NCBI RefSeq assembly: GCF_964340395.1 | Contig: NC_135561.1 | Location: forward strand, 9,331,232 to 9,395,231 | DNA: 64,000 nucleotides | From: Glandiceps talaboti | Lineage: Eukaryota > Hemichordata > Enteropneusta > Spengelidae | Direction: 5' to 3' | Made by a program: the position numbers and the translations under genes | Notes under the pieces: generated by a model | The model's input: only the letters and a program-made list of their open reading frames with translations | Databases searched by the model: none | What the model was told of the DNA's origin: nothing | Part shown: positions 49,374 through 61,735 of the stretch, piece after piece | Layout: each line of letters starts with the position of its first letter | Position numbering within the stretch: the first letter of the stretch is position 1

Positions 49374-49439
49374 GGCTAAACCCCTGGGTCGATTATTTTG
49401 ATATTTGTGGGAACATTACCTTGATTGTCTAGATGAGAA

Positions 49440-49547
49440 TATGTATGTGTGTGTGTGTATGTATGTATGTATGTATGTATGTATGTATGTATGTATGTAT
49501 GTATGTATGTATGTATGTATGTATGTATGTATGTATGCCTGCCTGCC

Positions 49548-49578
<31 letters not shown>

Positions 49579-49600
49579 ATGTATGTATGTATGTATGTTA
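49440..49600. repeat. (ATGT)n microsatellite
   Basis: About 155 bases of ATGT units interrupted by GCCTGCCTGCC and GTGTGT near 49538-49560. Confidence 0.97.
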
Positions 49601-51980
49601 TCCATCCATTCATAATTGATAAATTGTTGATGTCCAAGTATTTTCAGATAATACCGTGTCCGTACACAAAGTTAAGATACTAACAATGGCGCATCAGTGA
49701 TATTACTCTGAAAGCAAATTTCTGACTATATTCATATAATAGGAAAAGTAAAACACAATAATGTATCCGTAGAGATTGAATCTCATGAACATAATATTTT
49801 GAACGTATAGATTTTCGTATGATCGTGAGTACTTACCAAATGCATGAACTTAGTGTCCCAGTGACATACAAGCTTTCTCGCTAGCATACAATATTGCTGG
49901 AGTTCTGTCCCAACTTCACCACCTTTATTTGTTGAGTTGGTCAGTTTTATAGTTTAGAAAGTGGGACGGCAACGCAGGGGGTTATCATTGTTAGACATGT
50001 CCAATCCCAGATAGGGTTTAAAGACGTATGATATATTACTTTAGAGTGATTTATGAGGAAATGGTATGTATATCATTTAAAGGTCAAGACAAGGTTGACA
50101 CCGTGACGTACATTTAAACCTTTTGCCCTCGGTAAAATTAGTTGTATATACCAACAGCAATTAATAGGTACCAATACCTAAATTCCGCCAAATAGATAGA
50201 TGATGTCATCATCGAACACTTAGTGTGCCCAATATAACAATGTGATCTGTTGTCAAACAGTGAATTTATGACATTATCGAAAGACACACAATAACGAATG
50301 GTTGTATGAAATATTTGCAATCGCCATTAAACGTAGTGTTTCTTTTTCGAGGTGGTTTCATTTACGTAAGTAACAAATAAACATCACGTTAGGGGAGCAT
50401 ACGTAATTATAAGAGGAGAGTACTGGGGGAGATCAATTCCGCCCAGTAGCGTAAAATGTGACCCAAGCCTAGTCCGTTCAAACATAATTCGTACGGGTAG
50501 TTTCTTTGAGGGCGTAAGGTTGTGGAACTAATGTTAAGTTTATCATTGTTCACTGACTTTAATTTGTCACATGCTATTGCAATCATGCATCGATGATAAC
50601 ACACCAAGATGTTGCGCAGATTGATACTCGAATTTCTCGTTGGAGTTGATTTTATCGGAAATTACAGGTAAATGTATACATTTGAGGCCCAACTGCTTGG
50701 ATACAATTTGGGACTGACTTTAGCGTATACCTTTTCCGCTTTGATGACGTGTTATTGCGATTTTATTTTTACAGTTGACCATTTTGGTCTAATTAGCTCA
50801 CATTACGCTTTCGCACGAAAATCTTAGCAAGTGTCTGATAATGTCAGTAGATTCGTCATCCTGAACGCAAGACTTCACACCCTCTTCGCGGTCATAACAT
50901 AGGTATTTGTTCAGGTTGCAAAAAAAAAAGAGTGGAAGGACATCAGCAGTTAAGGCTTCAACCTTGCCCAAACTCTCCCCCAAGGGGCTCACAGTTCCAG
51001 AAGCATGACTCAAGAAGTTAAAATACAAAGAAAAGGAACTTCTAAAAAGAAAGAATTACCATTGAGAGAAAAGAGGAATGCGCACTCAAATGTTTATAAT
51101 TCACTTACAGCTAAGGGTGATCTGAATTCCACAATTATATAGATAAAGTTGGTTTACAACTCATTTCAATGTCTCATATTTATCCCAATCACCCATAAGG
51201 AGATTAGCTTTATTAGGAAAATACCAAACTCGCTGATAAGAGACTCGATTTCTTGGTAACGTTGATTGTTTTAAAACCCTACATTCCACAATATGATTTC
51301 GGTTGGTATACAGCTTCACATGATAAGTTGTGGTTGGTACAGACTCTACCATGCTTATTCGCGCAAAGAGTATAGGGGTCTAGTATAATCTGTTATGAGC
51401 TTCTTTCCATAGACTATGACTGCGTTCGAGTTATGTACTTGGAAACATCTCATTCTATGCAATATTTGGGAGCCATCATTAATTACAGGGGTGCGTAAAT
51501 GGGGAGGGGGGTGTGTGTGACATTTTACAAATTGGTCCTCGCGGGAGGGCTATATTTAAGAAAAGGAAAATTATCAGAGGGTCCCATTCATAATGACTCA
51601 TTTGTTTCCCTAATTTTACATTGTTTTGTGATTTTGGTATGGTCCCGCCGCTGCCACTGGTTACTACTGCTACCACATCACATCATGATTACTACGATCG
51701 TTGGGGAAAGAATAGTGATCATAGAAAACGTCGACTTGGACAGGACTAGGCTTGGAACAGAATGGTAAGATAATGGGGATAATGTAGTGGAGTGGAGATG
51801 TTGACCTCGATCCTGAGGTTGTGCGATCATCTAGTCTTTGGGAGTACTGACCTTCAACTTAGCTGAGAGATCCAAACACAGACTTTGATTTATTACAAAC
51901 ACGAACTCACTGTGGTGGTAATAGTTGAAAACAACACATGACTTTCAAAACTATCAATGTGGTGGAGTTTTACTATAGGA
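49601..51980. other. Gene-poor spacer
   Basis: Only short unsupported open frames. G-rich stretches near 51490-51560 resemble sequences near 18440-18560 and (inverted) 60890-60950, which share 'CATTTTACAAA' and 'GGGTCCCATT'-type strings. They may be old copies of one repeat. Confidence 0.4.
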
Positions 51981-51985
51981 ACATT

Positions 51986-52058
51986 CCCTGTCTATATTGA
52001 GATTCGACCCCAGAACCCATGACTACTAATCTTGAGCTCTAACAACTATACCACAGGG
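51986..52058 (-). pseudogene. tRNA-like sequence, possibly tRNA-Thr(AGT)-derived
   Basis: On the minus strand the A-box-like TGGTATAGTTGTTAGAGC and the B-box-like GGGTCGAATCTC lie at tRNA spacing. The ends CCCTG and CAGGG pair. An anticodon loop TTAGTAG sits in a mostly paired stem. The D stem is broken and there are extra bases after the T arm, so it is a decayed tRNA or the head of a SINE. Confidence 0.3.
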
Positions 52059-52228
52059 AGGCGGTTTTACAAATGTTTTTATATTCAAGGAAGGGTCATA
52101 TTTTAGAGATAGGAAATCGAGGGAGGGTCATTTAGCCCAATGAACTAGGGCCTGGGTAATACTTTATGCCATAGAGCCGAGACCAGTCTTGATTTCCCTG
52201 GACTCCTTGGCTCCCTTGTATTGTCATG

Positions 52229-52405
52229 TAGATCCAATCTGATTAAAATCCAATGCAGTGTACACGTCGCGATTTCTTTTGGGCTGTTACGTTTACTGTC
52301 GTTTGTTCTTTTGTGAGCGCAACGAGAACAAACGACAGTAAAGGCAACAGCCAAAAAGAAATCGCGAGGTGTACCCTACATTGGATTTTATTCAGATTGA
52401 TCTAG
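52229..52405. repeat. Fold-back element, about 80-base arms
   Basis: TAGATCCAATCTGATTAAAAT and the matching right side ATTTTATTCAGATTGATCTA bound an inverted repeat. It includes TCGCGATTTCTTTT and GTTTACTGTCGTTTGTTCT with their complements. The loop is near 52311-52322. Non-coding. Confidence 0.8.
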
Positions 52406-53031
52406 ATCTGACAGTGGGCTGTACACAATTAGATGTCATCGGTAAGTAAACGTGCCCAGGAAGTTTGTAGATGGTGACAAGTTTTGATTTGTAGCTGGAT
52501 ATATATTCACAAAGGTACATGTTCTTCATGTGTAATTGTGTTACTTTAAATGATAATAAATATTACTTGGAAGTTATAAAATAAGGAACATCCAAGTATA
52601 CAAACCAGCCATGGGCAACATACTGAACTTTAAGCTCATGTATACATGCCATTCACACTGGTTATGCCTACCTTGTGTACAAATACACTATCGAAAAACC
52701 ATATTCTAACACACATTCCTACATAAAAGAAAACTCTCGTCTCGATGATGCATTCATTTGGTTAACAAATATTTCATCTTTATTCAATTGTCATCTAAAT
52801 TTAATCTGTTGAAATAAGGTCCAGTAAAAAAATTATTGTTCAATAGTATTTTGAAACTCCACTTCATCATACTTAAACTGTTAAGATGTAACCTTCACTT
52901 CCATATTTCTCATTCCTTTTTTGTGACATCGACAGTATTTTTCGGCAGGTTTTTGCATCATGTTATAGTTATTTGTTCCTGTTTTAACGCTGGCATCGTT
53001 TGAAGTCGTACTAATAGTTCATCTCCTCTGT

Positions 53032-53355
53032 TCATAATATCATGTATCTTATCTGAAATATTTTTTCTTCATCCGAGGCATATCCATAGATATTATTTTC
53101 TATCTTCTTTTTACACATTGCAATTGTTTGTTTTACTGAATCCAAGCGTCTTAATATTTTCTTCTTTGAAATTGAAATGCCATGTGGAATTATAATCTCG
53201 TTTCCTGGCTTGTTATGTATATATCCAATTACAGGGCTGTGAGAAGTAGATAATGAAGCATAGTTTAAACCAGGATGCTTCGTAAGTCTACGCGACTTTA
53301 ATTGGTTGCGAGAAAGAGGTAGAATACTATCAGAAATATGCAATTTGGAATCCAA
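53032..53355 (-). CDS. Uncertain open frame, 107 codons, hypothetical
   Basis: A minus-strand frame rich in Lys, Ile and Ser (KKKILRRLDSVKQTIAMCKK, YASDEEKIF) that looks more protein-like than its neighbours. It resembles a cytoplasmic tail or short helical segment. There is no recognised domain, and only a weak upstream acceptor (TAGTTTAAG). It could be a terminal exon or chance. Confidence 0.25.
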   Translation of the reverse strand: MDSKLHISDSILPLSRNQLKSRRLTKHPGLNYASLSTSHSPVIGYIHNKPGNEIIIPHGISISKKKILRRLDSVKQTIAMCKKKIENNIYGYASDEEKIFQIRYMIL

Positions 53356-53399
53356 TACCTTAAACTATGATAATCATATGACTGTGTAACACCTAGAGT

Positions 53400-55530
53400 G
53401 AACATATCACCAAAGACAAATTCATTAACTGGTGCCTAGTTCGTTGGATCGTGCATTAGATTATTAGTTTCTTTTGGTCGTTTCATTTTATCAAACAGAT
53501 ACTTCCTTATTTAGAATAATTTTTTTTCTGTTCCCGATGACGTGTTTTAGGCAGGTACACGTGTTTCCTCGGGCTATAGTCTACATAAAAGTTGAATGCC
53601 TGTTAGGCTATAGATATATAGTTTCTTCATTCTGTTAAATGATGCCCAGATTGGTGAATATATGAGAGCTCTAATAATACGATAAAACATTTCTTGAATG
53701 TTTATCTAAAGAATTATTATTGAGTTAAGGTTTAAGTGACAGTATACAGTATCTATCAGAATTCTATTTCCATCAGTTCTACAGTTAGGAAATGTAACAA
53801 TTTACAAATTTGTAGGCTCCCCCTCTCCTCTCGAAAATTGTTAATACCTGGCAAATGAAACTTCAGAATTATTTTAGCCCTTCTGTTACCTACACTACAG
53901 TGGAGATATAAAGTTATTCAAAATAAATGATGGCCAACTACAATAACAGTCCACATGAGATTCCCTTACAAAGGATGTGGATTTCACATACATAAGGAGA
54001 TGGTTCATAATGAGCTCCAACCTATACATGGAGGTAGTTAGCCAGCCACCTTCCAACTTGATTTTGGAGCACATTATCACCATGATTGCTACTGATTGGG
54101 AGGAGACACCTATAAAGGTGAAAACCTTTCCGAAAATAAGACCATGTACGATCCCATAAAATATCAAACCAAGGACATAATTTAAATCTTACAATGCCTG
54201 AATGTGGTATTGTTACGTTCTAGGGTAGCTTAATATAATGTTTCAGTGTCTAAGTATGGTAGTTGTGAACAGATCGACAGAACGTAAATGATTCTCCACT
54301 TTAACTGTCTTTCTTGGGTACCAGGATCTACGAGCTTGTCTAAGTTAGGAATTAGCTACACAGGTATCGCCACATACACGTCTTACACTCAGGCAGAGAG
54401 AGACACCGCACACCAACAGTTGCGTTGTAATCAAAATCTTAGAGTAGTCTTTATTTCTCCAAGTCCCTAACATAAAAGTTCTAGTTGTCACATTGAAAAT
54501 AAGGTGATGTCATCTTTGTAAATATAACTCGTTATAATTAAATGATCTCTCACCTAGATTCATTGTTCTAAAAGATACGGTGAACTTTCCACCAGAATAT
54601 TTAAGATTGAGATTCAAGATCATGTCATATGTAAATTGTTCACGTGTAAGATCATGTCATTGGAAAATTAAGTATTAATCTGAATTCGATGATAAACAAG
54701 TTATCTTGTTTACAAGAACTAATCTATGTTGTTTTAATCAAAACACTTGACATTTGTTATCTACTAGAGATAAAAGTAATTAGTACAGGATTAGTAGATA
54801 AATCAACATATTATTAGATCATGCTGTTGTTATCTCCTGTTTGTGAGTAAGTAGTATTAATGTGAATTTTACGTTAATTTAGGTAAAATATGCCAAAGTT
54901 CCGAATATGATATTTCTGGATCGTAACAGTATTATTAAAATACCAGAATTGAGACAATTATACTTAGTATGCAGTATGTATTATCTGGTTATGAAGTGTA
55001 TTTTGTTGTGGCAAAGCTGAAATATATTTTGCAGATCTGCACTTGGTAGATGACATTTTCTGAACAAATAAAATCACAAATAAAGAGCAAAACAATGACT
55101 TCTCTATCATCTTCCCATTGTTGTGAATTTCGCTATATAAATAAATCCCCTTTAATAATTTTGAAACAAAGTGTGCAAAGTAGTCCAGCAGCCATTTACT
55201 GATATGTGACGCCTGCATGAGGATATATTGCCCATCACCAAAATTTAAAAAAAAAAATGAAATGCCAAAATATGGGTAGGTTAAGGCCCGTTGGGCAGCT
55301 TTTTTTCATTTTTTCTGGCCTAATGGGCTTTCATAAAAAAGTAATGAGAAACATAAAACAATAAGTGTCACTGTAACTAAACTTTCAGCGAAATATAAGC
55401 CATACCGGTACGAAAATGCCGCGCTACGGTAGGTAAGAATAGACGTGATGCGAGACACAAAGTTTATCAATCTTTAGCTACACTGTATCAAATATATGAA
55501 CATGTGGTGACTTGTATGAGGCCAAATACA
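53400..55530. other. Gene-poor spacer
   Basis: AT-rich DNA without supported genes or clear repeats. Confidence 0.4.
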
Positions 55531-55537
55531 AAATAGT

Positions 55538-55844
55538 TGTTTGGTTCCGATTACCCGATCCCACCTAGATTTTCACGCAGGCCCTAAACCTTTTTTTAAA
55601 ATTATAATGAAATCGCGAAAATCGTGAAGTCTCGCAAGACATTATAAAACTGGCATTATAAAACTATTCTTCCAATCTATATCTGTAATGGCTGTACATC
55701 TGATAGGAAGAAATAAACAACACAGAGATCATTGGGAATGGAAAACCTGAACTAGACACTCACACAAATATATATTATAATAAAATAAAATAAAAAATCT
55801 ACCTACCCAACGTATTTTAAAATTAAATGTAATCTGAACACACA
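55538..55844 (-). mobile_element. MITE-like element, family 4, copy 3
   Basis: It runs from TGTTTGGTTCCGATTAC to GTAATCTGAACACACA. It shares TCGTGAAGTCTCGCAAGAC and GTAATGGCTGTACATCTGAT with the copies at 46400 (opposite strand) and 48690. Confidence 0.65.
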
Positions 55845-55951
55845 TTTTTTTACGCCTGAACTACGCTAACGTGATACATTAGTATAGCCCAGCGATGCAA
55901 CCACCAGCCTAATATTTATAGACATGAAGAAAGTGGAGAAACGTCAATTTG

Positions 55952-56150
55952 CTGTGGTCACAGCAGGAGAACAGAGAGCGGCGGAGAGAATTCCAGAAAA
56001 CACGAACAATACTACGAGTATAGGTATACTATTATCAATGTTGTAGGTCAACAACCTTCCAAATCAAGGTCAGACTACAGATATGAATTACAAAGTGCAT
56101 TTTTTCTTTCGTATTGGGTCGCCGGGAAACTAAATTACCGGTGTAGGTCA
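55952..56150. repeat. Segmental duplication, block P, copy 1
   Basis: The 199 bases from CTGTGGTCACAGCAGGAGAA to CCGGTGTAGGTCA are repeated without visible difference at 63272-63470. Confidence 0.95.
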
Positions 56151-56208
56151 ACAAATAAGTTATGGGATTTAGACAACGCAACCTTTACGTTTAGCGGAGA
56201 ATATTATT

Positions 56209-56891
56209 ATTATTATTATTATTTTAATTCTTAAAGAACGCACTACACATACGTCTCAGTGCATTGTACACAACAAAGTAAAACACACAAAAAAACAAAA
56301 ACAAAATTAATGTTCATGAAACAAAGGGAATTAAAATGCAGTCAATACTCAGATCGAGGTAAGAACATCGCAAATATGTGACATTCAATGCTTTGTCTAT
56401 GGGCGGACTCTCATTGAAAGAGAAACATTTTTGAGATGTATGCTGCGGTCAATGATTAGTCCTCAGACATCACATTGGCATCGCTAACGATATCGGCCAA
56501 TATGAGTCTGCGGACGGACTTTCAAAACGTATCTGTGATAAAGCACTGAATTATTATTATTATTTTAATTCTTAAAGAACGCACTACACATACGTCTCAG
56601 TGCATTGTACACAACAAAGTAAAACACACAAAAAAACAAAAACAAAATTAATGTTCATGAAACAAAGGGAATTAAAATGCAGTCAATACTCAGATCGAGG
56701 TAAGAACATCGCAAATATGTGACATTCAATGCTTTGTCTATGGGCGGACTCTCATTGAAAGAGAAACATTTTTGAGATGTATGCTGCGGTCAATGATTAG
56801 TCCTCAGACATCACATTGGCATCGCTAACGATATCGGCCAATATGAGTCTGCGGACGGACTTTCAAAACGTATCTGTGATAAAGCACTGAA
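56209..56891. repeat. Tandem duplication, 341-base unit, two copies
   Basis: Two consecutive copies of 341 bases appear identical. Both start at a (TTA)n run and end AAAGCACTGAATT. The unit's edge (AAAGCACTGAATTATTATTA) resembles a SINE tail. The duplication is either recent or an assembly artefact. Confidence 0.93.
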
Positions 56892-57339
56892 TTGCTGAAT
56901 TTCATTGAACCTGAAGATCTAGGTCAAAAGTTAATGTCTAAAAAGGAAAATCTGGCAATATCGGGGTTGATATTTTAATGCAGTCACCATGGATTAACGT
57001 TTTTGTTACTAGTAATTGGTAAATCGTGATTATTCACCACAAATATGGCTGCCATTGAGTGAAACGTGATTTGAGCACTAAAGGTAGCTGCGTTAACGAA
57101 ACAGCTGCCAAAAAAGAAACAATTTCTGTGTATTTGCGATACTAGAAGCTATGTCCTACTACGACATTTGACACATAGCACTACCGAACGAGTTGTCTGT
57201 CTTATATAGGTCACAACCCTAAAAAGAGTGGGTTATGGCTCCATATAACCAACCGAAATCAAGGCCTCTGATAGGCCAAGTCGGTCTAGCCGTAGTATAA
57301 AGCTACGTTACCACACGTTACAAAATGATGACGTTTTCA

Positions 57340-58215
57340 ACATGGCGACCTCCACCAACACGTCACTCACTGTAGGGTCCAGGAAAGGTAAAAATTTTCC
57401 TTGATTTCTACTTTTCAGACCAACTTTACATTAGCATACAGTTTGCGTTCTGGGAGGAATGGGTTTAAGAGCTAGTATGGCAAGTCATTTTAAATACTTT
57501 CCATGTTGTGAAATGAAGAAATGCGTGAATACTTCAACCACTCCAACATGCATGGGCATAACACCCCATACGAATGCATGGTACATTGGTATATAGAACG
57601 GGCGAGAGTTTCAACGAATTCAGAGCTTGAATTTGTGTTTAGTGATATTAAAATACGGATATTTTGAGTATTATCGTAGTTTTATCAATACTAAGCTTAT
57701 ACATTCCTATGTTGTTAATGTTATTTATGCCCAAACCTATCGGAGTGGCTGAAATTATTCACGCATTTCTCCAAACAACATGGACAATATTTAAGATCAT
57801 TTGCCGTTCTAGTTCTTAAACCTATTCCTTTTCAGAATGCATATGAGAATATAAAATTGGTCTTAAACGTAGAAATCAAGGAAAATTCGTACTTTTCGAG
57901 CTTTGTACAGTGAGGTGATTGGAGGTTGCCATGTTGAGTACGTGCTAACTTAAAGGCAGATAAAGCTAAGGAATCCGAGTGTATTCCTAGTAGTGCTAAT
58001 AGTATCGTAACCAAGGAGTCTATGTGTATTTCAGCACCACTAGGAATACACATAGACTCCTTGGTTACGATACTATTAACACTACTAGGAATACACTCGG
58101 ATTCCTTAGCTTTATCTGCCTTTAAGTTAGCATGTACTCAACATGGCAACCTCCAAACACCTCACTGTACAAAGCTCGAAAAGTACGAATTTTCCTTGAT
58201 TTCTACCTCCCGTAA
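57340..58215. repeat. Nested fold-back array with three copies in alternating orientation
   Basis: The arms 57869-58025 (minus) and 58045-58206 (plus) form a near-perfect inverted repeat. A more diverged plus-oriented relative lies at 57340-57412. The segment around 57464-57545 (TTTAAGAGCTAG, GAAATGCGTGAAT, CCACTCC) is inverted at 57735-57820. Open frames over the arms read the same peptide from both strands (HIDSLVTILL), which is a mirror effect and not two genes. Confidence 0.8.
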
Positions 58216-59820
58216 GGGTACGGGAGGTATTTTATTCCAATTCAAATCAGGGTCACTAGGCTTACTAACACCATCCACATTTCCTAATACTAAATCATAC
58301 ACAGGAGTCTCCATGCACATAGCTTCTACTTCACCTACATAAAAAGGTGTGTCAACCTCAATCCTAGCTATGGGAGCCTTTCTACACGTCCTGTCTATCA
58401 TGATATAGGTTCGTACTTCACCTGTCATTTGGTTATGTTTCACAGGATCCTTCCTTATTACAACCCCATTACAACTGCTGTCTCTCAACACGTTCACCTG
58501 CTGACCATTTACTACACGTTTAACAACTGGCATATTATCGATATGAATAGTTTTCTGCTAAGCTAGTCATACTAATTACGAGTAATACATGGCCACATAT
58601 TAATTCCACATTACTTTTATCCTCTAAATTTAGACAGCCTCCTTTCTCACAACAGGGTTTGATAACTTGAGTACATGTTGCTACCTGTATGGTATCTGTC
58701 TCACCGTTAGGCTGATTATCCTGTTCAACCTGAATTGAACTTGCTACTCTGTGTAGACCCTTTGTTCCACTAGCCACAGTACTTTTACTCCAACAATTTA
58801 CACTATATGTCCCGTCTTTCCACAACTAAAACATCTTTCAATTCATGTTTGCCTAGTAGTATCTATCTCTTGATTTCCTGTCTCCCTACAGTATTACTCT
58901 TAGCACTTACAAATTCTGACCTTGGAATGTATTTTTCTGACTTTTGACCTGTTCTTTAGTGCCCACCTGTTCTCTTTAATCTGTATCTAGCTGCATATTC
59001 AGCCATGTCATTAATATTAGCAATCTCCCATTCACGTAGGAACAACGACAAGTCCTTATCACAGCAACTGAGAAACTGTTCTCTCACTAACATATCCTTC
59101 AACTTTTCATATTTTTTTCCACCTTGGCGAGTGCAGTCCACCTATCAAGGTAATGTTCTAACCTGGCTGCAAAATATGTAGCTGTTTCATGACTTTCTAG
59201 TCTACTATATCTAAATTTCACTCTGGAGCCTTCCTCATTCAACTGATAGTCAAGGCTTTCCCACTTCACAAAGCACTCAAACTAGTTGCCCAACCTAGCG
59301 TAGGCCACCCTTGACTTTCAGCAAACTTTTCAAAGCGATATACGTACGAATCCACGTGTCATTGTTTTCATCAAATGCTGGCAATTTTCGGGCACTCGCC
59401 TTCACCCTACTAGTATCTACTATATTTGCGTTTGCTGTGAGCCTTAACTCTTCCATTGTATGTGATGGTCCCTTTCCTCTCGGTCTCGTTGTTTCTGACG
59501 TTTTTTGTCATCTCTTTCTAACTGCCTTTCATCTTGTGCTGTTTGTTTCTGACAGAATTCTAATTCCTGCACTTCCCTCTCTTCAACAAACTGAATTAGA
59601 GCTATTCCGGTGTATCCTATTTCCTTTCCCAGAGCTACTTTTGCCCTGAGTATCCATGATGAATGAGCCAAAGCTAAACCCGTCACTTTATCTAATACTC
59701 CGAATACACTTACTCAGAATTTGAGCTATTTCGAACAAATATCCCCACAAACTATCAATTTAAAACTTGAAATTGTTAAACCCACAATTTGGAGTTTGAA
59801 ATCCAACTTCTGACACCAAT
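58162..59820 (-). mobile_element. Gypsy-like LTR retrotransposon remnant: gag, zinc knuckle, protease
   Basis: Reading leftwards: a charged gag segment at 59686-59444; a gag/SCAN-like helix region at 59141-58956 (MLVREQFLSCC, MAEYAARYRL); a CCHC zinc knuckle (CFSCGKTGH) near 58840-58800 broken by a one-base shift; then a retropepsin-like segment at 58533-58162 (NVLRDSSCNGVVI, PVYDLVLGNVDG) with DSS in place of the usual DTG/DSG. A likely primer-binding site (TTGGTGTCAGAAGTTGG) adjoins the LTR near 59806-59822. Reverse transcriptase, RNase H, integrase and a 3' LTR are absent. The element is dead. Confidence 0.75.
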
Positions 59821-60344
59821 TGTCAAAAGATGGTCGAGTGACACACACATTTAAATGATAGAATGGAGTATTGTATAAATGAAGCGACAGAGAACAACAT
59901 CAAGATCTCAACCTACACCAACAGGACACTACGTTAAATTGGTGATGGACTACGGACATTGGCTGTACTTAGTACCGTGTAAAACGGGTGAGTTCATGAC
60001 TTGCGGATAATTGTATACAAGACAATACGGACTGGCTGACAGCCATTTGAGCTTCACATTGCGCGTGTACAACTGTTTGCTGCCACGTTGACTAGAATTC
60101 GCTAAATAATTAGTTAGTACCTGCCATCATCATAACTACGCATTTATAAGCTTTGTTCTTGATTTTGTGCAACCTGACAAGTGTATCAGGGATATATATA
60201 TAGCACGTTCCGTTTCACCTTATGTAATATTATTTTATGGTTAAATACAGTATTTTCAATTGATATGCTGTTCTCTGTCGCTTCATTTATACAATACTCC
60301 ATTCTATCATTTAGTTGTGTGTGTCACTCGACCATCTTGTGACA
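59821..60344 (-). mobile_element. LTR (524 bases) of the retroelement remnant
   Basis: On the minus strand it begins TGTCACAAGATGG and ends CCATCTTTTGACA, so it has TG...CA termini, and it is followed by the primer-binding site. Unusually, its outer ~85 bases are inverted repeats of each other (GGTCGAGTGACACACAC through CGACAGAGAAC). A TATATATA run lies near 60194-60201. Confidence 0.6.
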
Positions 60345-60830
60345 GCTCCTATAGGGCAACCCGATTGGGGTCCAATAGGACAGCCCTGTAGGTCCTTCCT
60401 ATTGGCGTCCAATAGGACAGCCCTGTAGGTCCTAGAGGGCAAACCTATTGATGTCAAATGAGACAGCCCTGTAGGTCCTAGAGTGCAACCCTATCGATAT
60501 CCAATAAGACAACCTTAAGTGCCCCAGAGAACAATCCTATAGTCCAATAAAGCCCATTCAGTCAAACACAGTCCATACAGATAATGCCACCAAGCTGTTT
60601 CTTAGAAATATGCTTTTATGCTATAATTTTAATTGGAATAGAACTTCTTGGAAAAACCCACTGTGTCATTAGGACTTGTTTGGCATGTGGAAAACAGTAA
60701 ATTGTAACTACACATGAAGTTTAGCTAAATATGAGCCTTAGTTTGAAGGGATGTGTGTTGTTTCTCTCAGAATGTAGACTTTGCTTCAAGTAGTGCAGAG
60801 TGCATTTCACAAGAATTGTATCTTCTCACT
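60302..60830. repeat. Segmental duplication, block Q, copy 1
   Basis: This matches 63471-64000 at near identity (one single-base A insertion seen near 63736). The first 43 bases belong to the LTR end. Confidence 0.93.
60350..60560. repeat. Short degenerate tandem repeat (CCAATAGGACAGCCCTGTAGG)
   Basis: Repeated cores of CCAATAGGACAGCCCTGTAG with spacers of 37-60 bases. It is present again in the duplicate at 63519-63725. Confidence 0.75.
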
Positions 60831-60839
60831 GTATGGTAA

Positions 60840-61380
60840 CAAGTGCAATCCAATTAGTTTATAAAATAAGCCAACTTAAAATGTGACCCTCCTCCTGGAT
60901 GGGTTTCTAAAATATATGACCCTCCCCCAATCCCCCTGGCCCACCCCTCATAATTACTGATGATTCCCTTTTATTGATTTCATAGTTGGACATATATTCT
61001 AGCATCACAAAGATATTTCCAAATATAGTTTACATCTGATAATATGGGGGTAGACACTCGAATGGAGTGCCCACATTGCATGTATTACATCTTTTTGAGT
61101 TATGTAATAGATATTGATTTTTAAAAAAATAACTACAAATATGGCCGCCATTTGGTCAAATTTGCATATACGAAAAAAGAATTGACGTGCATATGTCCTA
61201 CATGATATATCACCTTTGTGTCAGATTTGAAAGAAATCGGATATTGCATGTCTGAGAAAGGTGACATATGGACGGACGTATAATTACAGCGTGGCAATGC
61301 CATTGTCTTATTGCGATATATATACATGTTATGTTTGAGTGATATTGATATTGTCAAAATATCCATTATTACCCCTCAAT
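60840..61380. other. 3' flank of the IFI44-like exon
   Basis: Non-coding. G/C-rich 'GACCCTCC' segments near 60885-60950 resemble strings near 18450 and 51500 in inverse orientation. Confidence 0.4.
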
Positions 61381-61397
61381 TAAATCACAAGAAAGTC

Positions 61398-61735
61398 TCA
61401 CTCCGCTTTTTCGTCTTCATCCTTTGCCAAATTCTCCATGGCAACACCATGCCTCTTTAGAGTTGATGTTTCATGATGAGTGTCCCCTTGTATAAACACG
61501 GTTTTATGAATAAGGGCGTGAGATGTTGAAAGAATCTGATATAATAACGCCAGTACGTCTCGGTGATTAGTCTGAGATGTATAATCTTCAGTAGACTTGT
61601 AATTTTGTATTGGAAAAATGCGGGATTTGTCAATTCCTGTTGATTGGTGTACGGCCTTGATTTTTTCATTGATTACATCTTCACTTTGAAGCAGGTCCTT
61701 GTGTGTGATGATACAAAACAAAGGAATACTAGGAC
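61398..61735 (-). CDS. IFI44-like GTPase, terminal coding exon (partial)
   Basis: The minus-strand exon begins after a good acceptor (ATTTATTTCAG) at 61736 with one base carried from the previous exon. It ends at the stop at 61398-61400. About 112 residues are encoded: a hydrophobic strand (PSIPLFCIITH) leads into THKD, which fits the G4 base-specificity motif of P-loop GTPases. A helix, SRIFPIQNY (G5 region), HRDVLALLYQILSTSHALI and a charged tail follow. The layout matches the end of the IFI44/IFI44L-type G domain, a family linked to interferon responses in vertebrates and expanded in molluscs. The P-loop and switch exons were not found and may lie beyond 64000. Confidence 0.55.

Noticed and set aside
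52145-52354. Minus-strand 69-codon frame
   Set aside because: It lies across an arm of the 52229-52405 fold-back element and has no domain content.
57832-58342. Two frames encoding nearly the same peptide on opposite strands
   Set aside because: They read the two arms of one inverted repeat, with no other support for coding.
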